Shown: piece by piece, positions 8,416 to 18,303 of the stretch
How the letters are laid out: the number at the start of each line of letters is the position of its first letter
How positions within the stretch are numbered: the first letter of the stretch is position 1
Assembly (NCBI GenBank): GCA_002359095.1
Contig: DEQD01000032.1
Span: 1 to 39,776 of the forward strand
Direction of reading: 5' to 3'
DNA from: Caryophanales bacterium UBA3375
GTDB taxonomy: Bacteria > Bacillota_I > Bacilli_A > UBA3375
DNA: 39,776 nt
Program-made: the position numbers and the translations under genes
The notes under the pieces: model-generated
The model's input: only the letters and a program-made list of their open reading frames with translations
What the model was told of the DNA's origin: nothing
Databases searched by the model: none

Positions 8416-9762
8416 TTAAATCTGTTCTATTTTTCTAACTAGATTTTCATAATCTTTCATATTTTTTAGTTTTACTTCTTCTTGAAAACTTTTTAAACGT
8501 TTAGATATTGAAGAATGTTCTTTTAATCCAAAAAGAGAAGCAATCTTTTTTTGAGGATAATCTAATTTTTCACTTAAGAAATAAATAATAAAATCTCCAG
8601 CAGTTTTATTCATTCCTCTAGTACCTGATTTTAAAACATTACTTTGACTAACATTAAAGTATTCACAAACAGTAGATATTATTTCTTTTTGATCAATAGT
8701 CTTTTTACTAACAGCTCTTTTAAGAATATTTTCTGCTTTACTTATATCAAAATAATCATATCTTTTAGCAATATTATCAACAAGAATTTGTGTAATCATC
8801 CCGATAATTTCTCGTGGTGAATCTAATTTTCTAACAATAATATCAATTGCTGCTTCATCAAATTCAAGTCCAGGAATATTTAAATTAGCATGATATTTAA
8901 ATATCTCTATTCTAGTATCAATATCTGGTTTTTTAACTTGATAAACTAAACCACTTTTGATTCTTGATGTTATGCGATCACTAATTAGTATATCATCAAC
9001 CTTTTTATCAGCAGCAAAAATAACTAATTTATTTCTAAGAATCATATCATCATAAATACTAAAGAATTGATCTAGAGTATTTTTTTTTTCTTCTAATTGT
9101 TGAAAATCATCAATAATTAAAACATCTAAATTAGAATAAGTTTTATTAAATTTATCTAGATTATTCATACCTCCTGTAAAAGAAGAAGTATAATCATCTA
9201 AAAATCTATTACCAGTAACATATAATATATTTAATTTACCATCATTAGTATTAAATAATTCATTACCTATTGCATTTACTAAATGGGTCTTACCATATCC
9301 ACTATTTCCCCAAATAAACAAGGAATTAGCCTTAATATCATTATTTTTAACACCATTAATTATTAATCTTGATGCTTCTAGTATTTCAAAGTTATCTGAT
9401 TTAGAAAAATAATTTTCAAAAGAATAATTAGATTGTAATTTACTTAAAGAATATCTATTAGTACGATCAGAAACACTACTTTTCTTACTTTCGTTAGTGC
9501 TATATTCTTCTAATGATATATCCCATAATTCCCATTTTCTAGTTTTAATTGAATTCTTAATAACGTCACATAAAATATTAAATAAATTATAATTATTTTC
9601 TGATAATAAGAGAAATGTTAGGGTATCAGCACAAAGAGTTAATTTCTTTTCTTTTTCATCTTCATGAATCTCTAAAGTTTCAAAGATTAAATCTGCCGAA
9701 TCATTAGATGTGAATTTAGCAAAATTTTCACGTATTTTACTCCATATTATTCTTGTTATCAC
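8416..9762 (-). CDS. dnaA: Replication initiator DnaA
   Basis: DnaA binds origin boxes, oligomerises with ATP and opens the duplex. The 448-residue protein has the N-terminal interaction domain (1-90), a low-conservation linker, the AAA+ domain with Walker A WGNSGYGKTH and Walker B LIIDDFQQ, and a C-terminal helix-turn-helix domain. I place the start at GTG 9762, because AGGAG lies four bases before it, the same spacing as gyrB, rpsT and dnaN. A TTG at 9777 would lie upstream of this site. Domain IV is divergent: the canonical GGRDHTTV signature is GLKEHSSI, and the ARPRQ segment is NKTAGD. That may go with the altered TTCACA boxes here. Confidence 0.95.
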   Translation of the reverse strand: MITRIIWSKIRENFAKFTSNDSADLIFETLEIHEDEKEKKLTLCADTLTFLLLSENNYNLFNILCDVIKNSIKTRKWELWDISLEEYSTNESKKSSVSDRTNRYSLSKLQSNYSFENYFSKSDNFEILEASRLIINGVKNNDIKANSLFIWGNSGYGKTHLVNAIGNELFNTNDGKLNILYVTGNRFLDDYTSSFTGGMNNLDKFNKTYSNLDVLIIDDFQQLEEKKNTLDQFFSIYDDMILRNKLVIFAADKKVDDILISDRITSRIKSGLVYQVKKPDIDTRIEIFKYHANLNIPGLEFDEAAIDIIVRKLDSPREIIGMITQILVDNIAKRYDYFDISKAENILKRAVSKKTIDQKEIISTVCEYFNVSQSNVLKSGTRGMNKTAGDFIIYFLSEKLDYPQKKIASLFGLKEHSSISKRLKSFQEEVKLKNMKDYENLVRKIEQI

Positions 9763-9781
9763 ATCGCTCCTATTCAATATT

Positions 9782-9790
9782 AGTATAACA
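9782..9790 (-). promoter_or_regulatory. dnaA promoter, extended -10
   Basis: The minus strand has TGTTATACT, a TGN followed by TATACT (9782-9787), about 20 bases before the dnaA GTG. No convincing -35 is visible at 17 bp. The DnaA-box-like cluster lies immediately upstream, which allows autoregulation. Confidence 0.5.
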
Positions 9791-9812
9791 AAAAAAGAAA
9801 AATAAAACCGAA

Positions 9813-9872
9813 TAATTCACATTTTCACAATAAATAATTCACATAGTTTTAAAAAGTAAATTATGTGAATTT
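9813..9872. other. DnaA-box-like cluster upstream of dnaA (oriC upstream half)
   Basis: Four sites share the core TTCACA in 60 bp: TAATTCACA (9813-9821), ATTTTCACA (9821-9829), TAATTCACA (9835-9843) and, on the minus strand, AAATTCACA (9864-9872). The two TAATTCACA copies match the consensus TTATCCACA at 7 of 9 bases. The cluster lies between the divergent dnaA and gyrB promoters, like the upstream box region of Bacillus oriC. Confidence 0.65.
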
Positions 9873-9873
9873 T

Positions 9874-9882
9874 TGCTATAAT
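9874..9882 (+). promoter_or_regulatory. gyrB promoter, extended -10
   Basis: TGCTATAAT gives a TGN plus perfect -10 (9877-9882). No good -35 is seen. The nearest TTCACA-core site (9864-9872) lies directly upstream and could compete with RNA polymerase. Confidence 0.6.
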
Positions 9883-9901
9883 ATATATATAAAGGAGCTA
9901 A

Positions 9902-11800
9902 ATGAATCAAAATAATAGTCAATATAGTGCATCACAAATTGATGTATTAGAAGGGTTAGAAGCAGTAAGACAACGTCCTGGTATGTATATCGGGAGTACA
10001 AATAAAAAAGGACTTCATCATTTAGTTTGGGAGATTGTTGATAACTCAATAGATGAAGCCCTAGCAGGTTATGCTGATACGATTAATGTAATTATAAATC
10101 AAGATGGAAGTATTTGTGTTGAAGATAATGGACGTGGAATTCCAACAGAAATCCACCCAAAAACTAAAATTTCTACTTTAGAGACAATAATGACTAAACT
10201 TCATGCTGGAGGGAAATTCGGTGGAGGAGGTTATAAAATCTCAGGTGGACTTCACGGAGTAGGAGCTAGCGTTGTTAATGCGCTTAGTGAAAAAACCGAA
10301 GTTATTGTTAATCGAGATGGAAAAACTTTTAAACAAAGTTATAAACGAGGAATTCCAGATAATCAAGTAGAAGAAATCGGAACAAGTGAAAAAACAGGAA
10401 CAATAGTAACATTTTATCCAGATGCAGAAATCTTTAAAGAAACAACAACTTTTGATTATGATGTTTTAGCTCAAAGATTAAAAGAATTAGCTTATTTAAA
10501 TAGACAAATTAAAATAATATTAGAAGATAAAAGAACAGAAGTTAGAGAAGAATTCCATTTTGAAGGCGGAATAAAAGATTATATTATTGATTTAAATGGA
10601 GATAAAAATGAAATTATTTTATCTTCGGTTTTTGATGTCGAAGGTAGTGATAATGATATTATGGTCGAAGTAGCTCTTACTTATAATGATTCTTACTCGA
10701 CTAAAATTTATTCATTTGTAAATAACATAAGAACCGAAGAAGGAGGAACACACGAAGAAGCACTTCGATCTTCACTTACTCGTGTTATCTCTCGATACGG
10801 AAAAGATAATAACTTACTAAAAAACGAATCATTAGTTGGAGAAGATGTTCGTGAAGGGTTAATTGCAATCGTTTCAATTAAACACCCAGCACCGCAATTT
10901 GAAGGACAAACAAAAACTAAATTAGGAAATAGCGATGCAAGAACTGCTGTTAATAACGTGATTAATGAAGAATTACATCGTTTCATGTTAGAAAACCCAC
11001 AAGATGCTAAAAAGATTTTAGAAAAAGGACTTACAGCAAGTAGAGCAAGAAATGCCGCTAAAAAAGCAAGAGAGTTAAGTCGTTCAAAATCAACATTTGA
11101 ATCGACTAGTCTTCCAGGTAAACTTGCTGACTGTTCAAGCAAAGATCCTGAAAATTGCGAGTTATATATAGTCGAGGGAGATAGTGCCGGAGGTAGTGCT
11201 AAGCAAGGACGTGACCGTCATTACCAAGCAATCTTACCTTTACGAGGTAAAGTATTAAATGTAGAAAAATCAAGTCAAGATAAAATTTTAGCTAATGCTG
11301 AGATTGCTGCGATGGCAACTGCAATTGGTACAAGTTTAGGAAAAACATTTGATCCAGAAAAATTAAGATATAACAAAATTATTATTATGACCGATGCCGA
11401 TGTGGATGGAGCCCACATTAGAACGTTATTATTAACTTTCTTCCATCGATACATGCGCGAATTAATTATTAATGGAAACATCTTTATTGCTCAACCACCA
11501 CTTTATAAAGTAAGTGTTGGAAAACAAATTGAATACGCTTATACTGATGAAGAAAAAGAAGAATTAGTAGCACGTATGGGAGAAAAAGCTAATATTCAAC
11601 GTTACAAAGGTTTAGGTGAAATGAATCCCGAACAATTATGGGAAACAACAATGGATCCTGAGGTAAGAACATTAATTAAGATAACAGAAGAAGATGCAGA
11701 GTTAGCAAATCAGGTATTTGAAGTGTTAATGGGTAAAGATACAGAACCAAGAAAAGAATTTATTCAAGAACGTGCAACATATGCACAACTAGATATCTAA
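9902..11800 (+). CDS. gyrB: DNA gyrase subunit B
   Basis: GyrB is the ATPase subunit that drives negative supercoiling with GyrA. The 632-residue protein has the normal length without insertions. It shows the GHKL ATPase motifs ([36 protein letters not shown]), the transducer region, the Toprim motifs [15 protein letters not shown] and [14 protein letters not shown], and the C-terminal [24 protein letters not shown] lies four bases before ATG 9902. It is divergent from dnaA and followed 19 bases later by gyrA. recF, usually upstream of gyrB, is not present. Confidence 0.98.
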   Translation: MNQNNSQYSASQIDVLEGLEAVRQRPGMYIGSTNKKGLHHLVWEIVDNSIDEALAGYADTINVIINQDGSICVEDNGRGIPTEIHPKTKISTLETIMTKLHAGGKFGGGGYKISGGLHGVGASVVNALSEKTEVIVNRDGKTFKQSYKRGIPDNQVEEIGTSEKTGTIVTFYPDAEIFKETTTFDYDVLAQRLKELAYLNRQIKIILEDKRTEVREEFHFEGGIKDYIIDLNGDKNEIILSSVFDVEGSDNDIMVEVALTYNDSYSTKIYSFVNNIRTEEGGTHEEALRSSLTRVISRYGKDNNLLKNESLVGEDVREGLIAIVSIKHPAPQFEGQTKTKLGNSDARTAVNNVINEELHRFMLENPQDAKKILEKGLTASRARNAAKKARELSRSKSTFESTSLPGKLADCSSKDPENCELYIVEGDSAGGSAKQGRDRHYQAILPLRGKVLNVEKSSQDKILANAEIAAMATAIGTSLGKTFDPEKLRYNKIIIMTDADVDGAHIRTLLLTFFHRYMRELIINGNIFIAQPPLYKVSVGKQIEYAYTDEEKEELVARMGEKANIQRYKGLGEMNPEQLWETTMDPEVRTLIKITEEDAELANQVFEVLMGKDTEPRKEFIQERATYAQLDI

Positions 11801-11819
11801 AATTTAATTAAGGAGAATT

Positions 11820-14273
11820 GTGAGTCACAAAGTTAGAGATAGAAACATTGTTGATGAAATGGAAACGTCATTCTTAGACTATTCAATGAGTGTAATCGTA
11901 TCACGAGCACTTCCAGATGTTCGTGATGGATTAAAACCAGTACAAAGAAGAATTCTTTATGCAATGAATGATCTAGGAAACTATGCCGATAAACCATATA
12001 AAAAATCAGCACGTATTGTTGGGGATGTAATAGGTAAGTACCACCCTCATGGTGATAGTAGTGTATATAGTGCAATGGTAAGAATGGCACAAGACTTTTC
12101 TTATCGTGTACCATTAGTTGATGGACATGGTAACTTTGGTTCAATTGACGGAGATGGAGCTGCAGCTATGCGTTATACAGAAGCACGTATGGCAAAACTA
12201 TCAATGGATTTATTAAAAGATATTAAAAAAGATACTGTTGATTTTCAAGATAACTATGATGGAAGTGAACAAGAACCAGTTGTACTTCCTGCTAAATTCC
12301 CTAACTTACTTGTAAATGGGGCCAGTGGAATTGCTGTGGGGATGGCAACAAACATTCCAACTCACAATTTAAAAGAAATTGCTGATGCAATCATCGAAAC
12401 AATTAAAAATCCTGAAATTAGTATTGATGATTTATGTAAAATCGTTAAAGGTCCAGACTTCCCTTTAGGTGGAATCATCTTAGGAGATGTCGGAATTAAA
12501 AAAGCTTATAAAACAGGTAAAGGAAAAATTAGAATCCGTTCTAAATATGAAATAATCGAAGATAAAAAAAATACTACAATTATTGTTAAAGAAATTCCTT
12601 ATCAAGTTAATAAAGCTGAATTAGTAGAAAGAATTGCTAAGTGCTCTAAAGAAAAACAAGTAGAAGGAATTAGAGACTTACGTGATGAATCAGATAAAGA
12701 TGGAATTAGAATAGTAATAGAACTAAAACAAGGTTTTGATGCAAACGTTGTTTTAAATTCTTTATTTAAACACACAAGTTTAGAAGTTCCGTATTCTATT
12801 AATATGTTAGCTCTAAATCATGGAACACCAGAAATTTTAAATTTAAAACAAATAATTCAAGCATATATTGAACATCAAAATGATGTACTACGTCGTAAGT
12901 TAAACTTTGAACTTAAAAAAGCTCAAGAAAGAGCACATCTTTTATCAGGTTTAATTACAGCTGTTGATAATATTGATGAAGTAGTTGATATTATTAGACA
13001 TTCAGAAACTAATGATATAGCTCAAGAAGAATTAATTAAAAAGTTTAATTTATCTGAAGTGCAAGCTAAAGCTATTTTAGATATGCAACTTAAACGTTTA
13101 ACAGGTTTAGAAAGCGAAAAATTAAGAAGTGAATTAGCAGAATTAGAGGCATTAATTGCCGATATTCAAGCAACACTTGCAAGCCAAGAAAAAATTGATG
13201 CAGTAATTATTTCAGATTTAGAAGAAATAAAAAACAACTATAAAGATGATCGTCGTACAGAAATCATTGGTGGAAGTTTTGAAAACACAATTGATGATGA
13301 AGATTTAATCGAAGAAAAAGAAGTTATTATTACTTTAACTAAATCTGGATACATTAAACGTGTTAATCAAGATGAATATCGTACCCAAAATCGTGGTGGT
13401 ACCGGAATAAAAGCGATGTCAACAAACGAAGAAGATTTAGTAGATAAACTTATTTCTTCAACAACACATACAGATATTTTATTCTTTACCCAATCAGGTA
13501 AGGTTTATAAACAAAGAGCTCACAGAATTCCTGAGTCTAGTCGTCAAGCAAAAGGTTTGCCACTAGTTAACTTAATTGATGTACAAAAAGAAGACAATAT
13601 AACTAACGTGTTACAGATCAAAGGATACAACCAAGGTTATTTATTGTTTGTAACAAAACAAGGAAAAGTTAAGAAAACTAAATTGTCAGAATATGTAAAC
13701 ATTAATAAAAATGGTAAATTAGCGATTAAACTAATGGAAGGTGATGAGATTGTATCTGTTATCGCTGTAGATGATGAAGATCAAGTAATTGCGGCATCTT
13801 CAAAAGGTAAAGCAATTAAAGTAGAAACAAGTGCAATTAGATCACAAGGTCGTGTATCTAGCGGGGTAAGATTATTAAGTTTGTCAGAAGATGACATGAT
13901 GGTTGGTGTTAATAAAACAGATGATGATAGTTTAGCATTTACCTTAACAGCTAATGGATTTGGTAAAGCAACACCAACAACAGATTATCGTATCCAAAAC
14001 CGTGGTGGTAAAGGTATTAAAAATATTAACACAACAGACAAAAATGGAGAAACTGTTGCTTTTGTAACGGTACAAAAAGAAGAGTTAGTCAATAAAGACT
14101 TGTTAATCTTAACACAAGCAGGAAAAATCATTCGTATGAAGGCAGAAGATATTAAGGTTAGTGGTCGAGCTACTCAAGGTATTAGAATGATTCGTCTAAA
14201 AGAAAATGATAAAGTTGTTAAATGTGAGATAGTTGATAAAAACGAGCAAGAAGGTGATTTTAGTGAAGAGTAA
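11820..14273 (+). CDS. gyrA: DNA gyrase subunit A
   Basis: GyrA cuts and rejoins the DNA gate segment. The 817-residue protein starts at GTG 11820, four bases after AGGAG. The breakage-reunion domain includes [18 protein letters not shown] and the catalytic Tyr119 in MRYTEARM. The C-terminal beta-pinwheel carries GyrA-box-like motifs (QNRGGTG and QNRGGKG against the canonical QRRGGKG). In the quinolone-interaction region the sequence is [10 protein letters not shown], with Ser at the position of E. coli Ser83 but also Ser84 where most gyrases have Asp or Glu (E. coli Asp87). The gene overlaps the next by 11 bases. Confidence 0.98.
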   Translation: MSHKVRDRNIVDEMETSFLDYSMSVIVSRALPDVRDGLKPVQRRILYAMNDLGNYADKPYKKSARIVGDVIGKYHPHGDSSVYSAMVRMAQDFSYRVPLVDGHGNFGSIDGDGAAAMRYTEARMAKLSMDLLKDIKKDTVDFQDNYDGSEQEPVVLPAKFPNLLVNGASGIAVGMATNIPTHNLKEIADAIIETIKNPEISIDDLCKIVKGPDFPLGGIILGDVGIKKAYKTGKGKIRIRSKYEIIEDKKNTTIIVKEIPYQVNKAELVERIAKCSKEKQVEGIRDLRDESDKDGIRIVIELKQGFDANVVLNSLFKHTSLEVPYSINMLALNHGTPEILNLKQIIQAYIEHQNDVLRRKLNFELKKAQERAHLLSGLITAVDNIDEVVDIIRHSETNDIAQEELIKKFNLSEVQAKAILDMQLKRLTGLESEKLRSELAELEALIADIQATLASQEKIDAVIISDLEEIKNNYKDDRRTEIIGGSFENTIDDEDLIEEKEVIITLTKSGYIKRVNQDEYRTQNRGGTGIKAMSTNEEDLVDKLISSTTHTDILFFTQSGKVYKQRAHRIPESSRQAKGLPLVNLIDVQKEDNITNVLQIKGYNQGYLLFVTKQGKVKKTKLSEYVNINKNGKLAIKLMEGDEIVSVIAVDDEDQVIAASSKGKAIKVETSAIRSQGRVSSGVRLLSLSEDDMMVGVNKTDDDSLAFTLTANGFGKATPTTDYRIQNRGGKGIKNINTTDKNGETVAFVTVQKEELVNKDLLILTQAGKIIRMKAEDIKVSGRATQGIRMIRLKENDKVVKCEIVDKNEQEGDFSEE

Positions 14274-15528
14274 AAAGTTACTCTTCGCTTTCCTGCTTAT
14301 TATCTCACTATTTATTCCAACAACTAGTAATATAAACAAAGCAGATAACTCAATTTATATTTATGCAAACGCTGCTATTGCTTGTGATTATGATACTGGA
14401 GCAATCTATTATGGTAAAGAAATAGATAAAGAAATATCAATTGCTTCCATCACTAAATTTGTATCAGCAGGGTATTTTATGATGAAGATGGAAGAAAAAG
14501 GGATAACTCCAGACTCAACAACAAGAATTTCTAACGAAGTTAGTAACTTCTTAAATGATCATCCAGAAGCATCAGGTGTTTATTTACCAGAAGGGGAAGA
14601 AGTCACAGTACGAAATTTATTAGAATTATCATTAGTTTATTCTGATAACGGAGCAGCTGTTCAATTAGCAGAAACGTTATCTGGTAATGAAGAAACATTT
14701 GTAAAAGAAGTAAATCAATATCTACAATCGCTAAACGTTAAACAAACAAACTTTGTTAACTCTACGGGGTTAGATGTAGAACAAAACGGACAAGTTGTTT
14801 ACAATGTGTCTACAGCAAGAGAAATAGCTAAAATAACAGCAGAAATACTAGCTAAACGCCCTGACATATTAGATTATACAAAATTAGAATCAGTTAATTT
14901 TATGGGTGAAACTTATGAAACTAGAAATAAAATGTTGCCAGGACAACCATATGAATATGATGGTATGCTTGGATTAAAAACAGGGAGTAGCGATACTGCA
15001 GGACACAGTTTCTTAGGTTTAGCACAACAAGGAGAAAGAAAAACAATTACTCTTGTTGCAGGAGCCCAAGACACAACAGGTATTTCTTCAGCTTCAAGTA
15101 GATTTACGGAAACAGCAAGAATGTTAGATTACGCAAAAGATTGTGAGTTAGAATCAGTCTTATCTACAGAAACTAAAATCCATGTTCCGGTAAGTAATAA
15201 CGGGATGGAAAAAGACAAATTTGTACCAAAACGAAATTTTGCTGTGGTTAAAGGTAGAACTAACGATCTTATATTTGAATCAATAGAATATAATCAAAAT
15301 TATTTTGACGGTTCCGCATTAATTAAAACAGTACCTGCTGGAGAAACTGTTGCCAGACTAAAAGTCAGAACAACAGATGACAACAATGATTTATCTATTT
15401 ATTTCTCTGATGGATATACTGATGTAGAATTAACAAAAAATTCAAATACAAAGAAAGAAGGAATCGTTCAAAAAGCATTATATATGATTCCTAGATTCTT
15501 TGTAAATTTATATAATTCGTTATTATAG
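14263..15528 (+). CDS. dacA: D-alanyl-D-alanine carboxypeptidase (PBP5-like)
   Basis: This low-molecular-mass penicillin-binding protein trims the terminal D-Ala from peptidoglycan stem peptides outside the membrane. I start it at GTG 14263, preceded by AGGTG, because this places a signal peptide at the N-terminus ([15 protein letters not shown]). The product is 421 residues. Catalytic motifs are all present: SITK (Ser62-Lys65), SDN (127-129) and KTG (239-241). A beta-rich domain and a C-terminal amphipathic anchor-like helix ([17 protein letters not shown]) follow, as in PBP5. It overlaps gyrA by 11 bases and may share its transcript. It is direct evidence that the organism makes cell wall. 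Confidence 0.93.
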   Translation: MKSKKLLFAFLLIISLFIPTTSNINKADNSIYIYANAAIACDYDTGAIYYGKEIDKEISIASITKFVSAGYFMMKMEEKGITPDSTTRISNEVSNFLNDHPEASGVYLPEGEEVTVRNLLELSLVYSDNGAAVQLAETLSGNEETFVKEVNQYLQSLNVKQTNFVNSTGLDVEQNGQVVYNVSTAREIAKITAEILAKRPDILDYTKLESVNFMGETYETRNKMLPGQPYEYDGMLGLKTGSSDTAGHSFLGLAQQGERKTITLVAGAQDTTGISSASSRFTETARMLDYAKDCELESVLSTETKIHVPVSNNGMEKDKFVPKRNFAVVKGRTNDLIFESIEYNQNYFDGSALIKTVPAGETVARLKVRTTDDNNDLSIYFSDGYTDVELTKNSNTKKEGIVQKALYMIPRFFVNLYNSLL

Positions 15529-15539
15529 AAAGGAATATA

Positions 15540-17039
15540 ATGAAATATTATGTAACAACACCAATATACTATCCTTCAGGTAAATTACACCTAGGGCATG
15601 TATATAGTACAGTTAGTGCTGATGTTATTAATAGAATTAAGAAACAACAAGGTTATGAATCATACTTTCTTACCGGTATGGATGAACATGGAGAAAAAAT
15701 CCAAAAGAAAGCAGAAGAACAAGGTTTAACGCCACAACAACTAGTAGATAACGCAGAAAAAGATATTAAAAAGTTATGGGAAATGTTAGATGTAGAATAC
15801 GATATGTTTTCTAGAACAACTGATGAGTTTCACGTGAAACAAGTTCAAGACATCTTCTCGCGATTATTAGAACAGGATGATATTTATCTAGGGGAATATA
15901 AAGGTTTATATTGTGTTTCATGTGAAACATACGTAACTGAAACACAGGCAAAAAAACACAAATGTCCCGATTGTAATGGCGAATTAAAAGAAGTAACAGA
16001 AGAAACATATAAATTCAGATGTTCTAAATATCAAGATCAAGTTAAAGAAATGATAGAAAAAGATATTATTAACATTGAACCTAAATCAAGAAAGAACGAA
16101 TTATTAAACAGTTTTTTTGACAAAGGTATTCCAGATTTAGCTGTCACTAGAACTAACTTCTCTTGGGGTATCCCAGTAAAAGAAAACCCAAAACACGTTA
16201 TTTACGTATGGTTAGATGCTTTAACTAATTATATTACAACACCTAAAGAAAAAGGTTTAGATGTGTGGCCAGCAAACGTACAAATCATGGGGAAAGAAAT
16301 TACTCGTTTCCATGCTATTTATTGGCCAATGTTTTTGCTAGCGTTAAATTTACCAATGCCGGATAAATTATTTGCTCATGGTTGGTTATTAATGAATGGC
16401 GAGAAAATGTCTAAAAGTAAAAAGAATGTTATTTACCCAGAATTTTTAGTAGAAAACTATTCTAGTGATGCGGTAAGATACTTTTTGTTAAGAGAGATTC
16501 CTTTTGGTAGCGATGGTGTATTCACACCTTCTTCGTTTGTTAATAGATATAATGGAGATTTAGTAAATGAGTTCAGTAACTTATTTAATAGATCTGTTTC
16601 TATGGCAAACAAGTACTTTGGTGGCGAAGTAACAGATTCTAAAGTTGAAAACATTTGTGTTAAAGAGTTGTTAGAAACAAAAGAAAGGGTTGTTGTTTCA
16701 CGTGAAACAGAAATAAATAATCTTTCCTTCTCTAAAGATTTAGAGTTAATTTGGTCATATGTTAAGGCAACAAACAAGTTTATTGATTTAACAGAACCTT
16801 GGATTTTAGCTAAAGAAGAAGATGAATCAGAGCTTTCCACAGTTATTTACAATCTGTTATTAAACATTAGAAATATAGCTGAAATGGTATCTCCATATAT
16901 GCCTAATGCCGGTAAATACATTATGGATTCTATAATTGTGGAGGGAGATACAATTAAAGTTCCACAAAAAGTAGATATTATATTTAATCGTTTAGATGAA
17001 GAAGTAGAAATTAAACGAATTAATGAAAGTATGGTATAA
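15540..17039 (+). CDS. metG: Methionyl-tRNA synthetase
   Basis: MetG charges tRNA-Met. The 499-residue enzyme has the class I motifs HLGH (17-20) and KMSKS (289-293). Its zinc-knuckle cysteines include Cys125 and Cys128 (CVSC) and a later CPDC. It lacks the C-terminal tRNA-binding (EMAP-like) domain found in the longer B. subtilis enzyme (about 660 residues), a common short form. AAGGAA precedes the ATG, and there is no room for a T-box leader (11 bases after dacA). The stop overlaps tatD by one base. The coding sequence also carries three parS sites, listed separately. Confidence 0.97.
   Translation: MKYYVTTPIYYPSGKLHLGHVYSTVSADVINRIKKQQGYESYFLTGMDEHGEKIQKKAEEQGLTPQQLVDNAEKDIKKLWEMLDVEYDMFSRTTDEFHVKQVQDIFSRLLEQDDIYLGEYKGLYCVSCETYVTETQAKKHKCPDCNGELKEVTEETYKFRCSKYQDQVKEMIEKDIINIEPKSRKNELLNSFFDKGIPDLAVTRTNFSWGIPVKENPKHVIYVWLDALTNYITTPKEKGLDVWPANVQIMGKEITRFHAIYWPMFLLALNLPMPDKLFAHGWLLMNGEKMSKSKKNVIYPEFLVENYSSDAVRYFLLREIPFGSDGVFTPSSFVNRYNGDLVNEFSNLFNRSVSMANKYFGGEVTDSKVENICVKELLETKERVVVSRETEINNLSFSKDLELIWSYVKATNKFIDLTEPWILAKEEDESELSTVIYNLLLNIRNIAEMVSPYMPNAGKYIMDSIIVEGDTIKVPQKVDIIFNRLDEEVEIKRINESMV
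15826..15841. other. parS: parS site 1 (15 of 16 match)
   Basis: AGTTTCACGTGAAACA differs from the parS consensus TGTTTCACGTGAAACA only in the first two bases' outermost position (A for T). It lies inside metG and is read there as ...FHVK.... ParB/Spo0J would bind it as a palindrome. Confidence 0.85.
15914..15929. other. parS: parS site 2 (15 of 16 match)
   Basis: TGTTTCATGTGAAACA has one change from consensus, T at 15921. That base is the first of the TGT codon for Cys128 of the MetG zinc knuckle. Consensus C would give Arg, so protein function may explain the mismatch. Confidence 0.85.
16695..16710. other. parS: parS site 3 (perfect match)
   Basis: TGTTTCACGTGAAACA matches the bacterial ParB-binding consensus at all 16 bases. 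It lies inside metG, about 6.8 kb from the dnaA-gyrB gap, as expected for an origin-proximal segregation site. Confidence 0.95.
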
Positions 17040-17797
17040 TGATTGATTCACACGTACATTTAACAAATGAACAATATAAAGAAGATCTAAATGAGTTGTT
17101 AAATAAAGCTAAAGAAGAAGGTTTAAAAACAGCACTTGTTATCGGTTGTGACCAAGAAGAAATTAACAACACAATTACTTTATTAAAAAAAGAAGAGTGG
17201 TTGTATGGAGCTTTAGGTTATCATCCTTGTGAGTTTGAGAAGGTAACAGATGAAATGTTAGAAGAGTTAGAACAACAATTAGATTCAAAAGGTGTTATCG
17301 CTTTAGGAGAAATAGGGTTAGATTACCACTGGTATCCAGATAATAAAGAAGAACAAAAAGAATTGTTTATAAAACAATTAGAAATAGCTAGAAAAAAGGA
17401 TTTATCTGTTATTATCCATGCTAGAGAATCTTTAGATGATGTTTATGATATATTAAAAGATTATAGTGATCTAAGATTAGTTGTTCACTCTTTTTCAGGA
17501 AATTATGAAGAAGCTAAAAAGTTTCTAGATTTAGGCTTTTATTTAGGTATAACAGGACCAATTACATTTAAAAATGGAGAAAACCAAAAAGATGTTGCTA
17601 GAAACATTGATTTAGATAGATTGTTGATTGAAACAGACGGTCCTTTTTTAACACCCGTTCCTTTTAGAGGAAAAAGAAATGAACCGCAATATGTTTACTA
17701 TGTTGCTGAGGAAATAGCTAAACAAAGAGGTATAAGTATAGAGGAAGTAGTTGAAAGAACAACAAATAATTTTAAAAAGTTGTTTTTAGGAGAATAA
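17039..17797 (+). CDS. tatD: TatD-family metal-dependent DNase
   Basis: This is a TIM-barrel hydrolase of the TatD/YcfH family, with 3'-5' exonuclease or DNA-repair-related activity in studied members. The 252-residue protein has the N-terminal metal motif DSHVHL (3-8), the strand motif ALGEIGLDYHW, the histidine segments VIIHARES and VVHSFSG, and the late ETDGPFLTP. It overlaps metG by one base and yqeG by one base. metG followed by tatD is a common Firmicute order. Confidence 0.95.
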   Translation: MIDSHVHLTNEQYKEDLNELLNKAKEEGLKTALVIGCDQEEINNTITLLKKEEWLYGALGYHPCEFEKVTDEMLEELEQQLDSKGVIALGEIGLDYHWYPDNKEEQKELFIKQLEIARKKDLSVIIHARESLDDVYDILKDYSDLRLVVHSFSGNYEEAKKFLDLGFYLGITGPITFKNGENQKDVARNIDLDRLLIETDGPFLTPVPFRGKRNEPQYVYYVAEEIAKQRGISIEEVVERTTNNFKKLFLGE

Positions 17798-18303
17798 TGT
17801 TTTGGAAACCAAACGAATATCATAAAAATGTATCAACAATTAATTGGGAAAAGTTAAAACAACAAGGGTTTAATGTTGTTGTTTTTGATATTGATAATAC
17901 TTTAGATCTTCCGGATAAAGAAACAACAATTACTAAAGAATTATTAGATTATATTGATAAAGTGAATTCGTTTGGTTTTGAAATTATATTCTTCTCAAAT
18001 AATACTCAAGAACGTGTAGATAGTTTTGGTAAACATTTTAAACACCAATGTATTGCAAATGCAAAAAAACCTTTTAGAAAGAATTATAAAAAATTCTTTG
18101 TTGATCGTGAAGCGGATAAAATTGTTTTTGTTGGTGATAAAATTGTAACAGATGTAATTGGTGGTAATTTACATGGTGGTTACACAATATTAGTAGATCC
18201 TTTAACTCTACAAAAAAAATACTGGTATACTAAGATAATGACTTTTGTTGAAATTTTCTTTAGAAAAGTTTCATGTTTTGAAAAAGGAAATTACTATGAG
18301 TAG
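17797..18303 (+). CDS. yqeG: YqeG-family HAD phosphatase
   Basis: This 168-residue member of HAD superfamily subfamily IIIA has motif I FDIDNTL (with DID as nucleophile and acid), motif II IIFFSNNTQERV, a lysine-bearing NAKKPFRKNY segment and motif III VFVGDKIVTDVIGG. Its substrate is unknown; in Firmicutes it precedes yqeH, as here. The start ATG 17797 overlaps the tatD stop by one base, and the gene end overlaps yqeH by eight bases. Confidence 0.92.
   Translation: MFWKPNEYHKNVSTINWEKLKQQGFNVVVFDIDNTLDLPDKETTITKELLDYIDKVNSFGFEIIFFSNNTQERVDSFGKHFKHQCIANAKKPFRKNYKKFFVDREADKIVFVGDKIVTDVIGGNLHGGYTILVDPLTLQKKYWYTKIMTFVEIFFRKVSCFEKGNYYE

Noticed and set aside
9726..9740. TTTTCACGTATTTT in dnaA as a parS half-site
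   Set aside because: Only the central CACGT matches; the right arm is missing.
9763..9777. TTG 9777 as dnaA start
   Set aside because: The Shine-Dalgarno AGGAG lies downstream of this TTG and four bases before GTG 9762, which is therefore preferred.
10708..11142. Long open frame on the minus strand inside gyrB
   Set aside because: It is the opposite strand of a strongly conserved gyrB region, has no ribosome site and no recognisable protein.
15529..15539. T-box or SAM riboswitch before metG
   Set aside because: Only 11 bases separate dacA and metG, too short for any leader RNA.
18268..18284. AGTTTCATGTTTTGAAA near the end of yqeG as a fourth parS site
   Set aside because: It is not the 16-base palindrome: the right half is shifted and lacks GTGAAAC.
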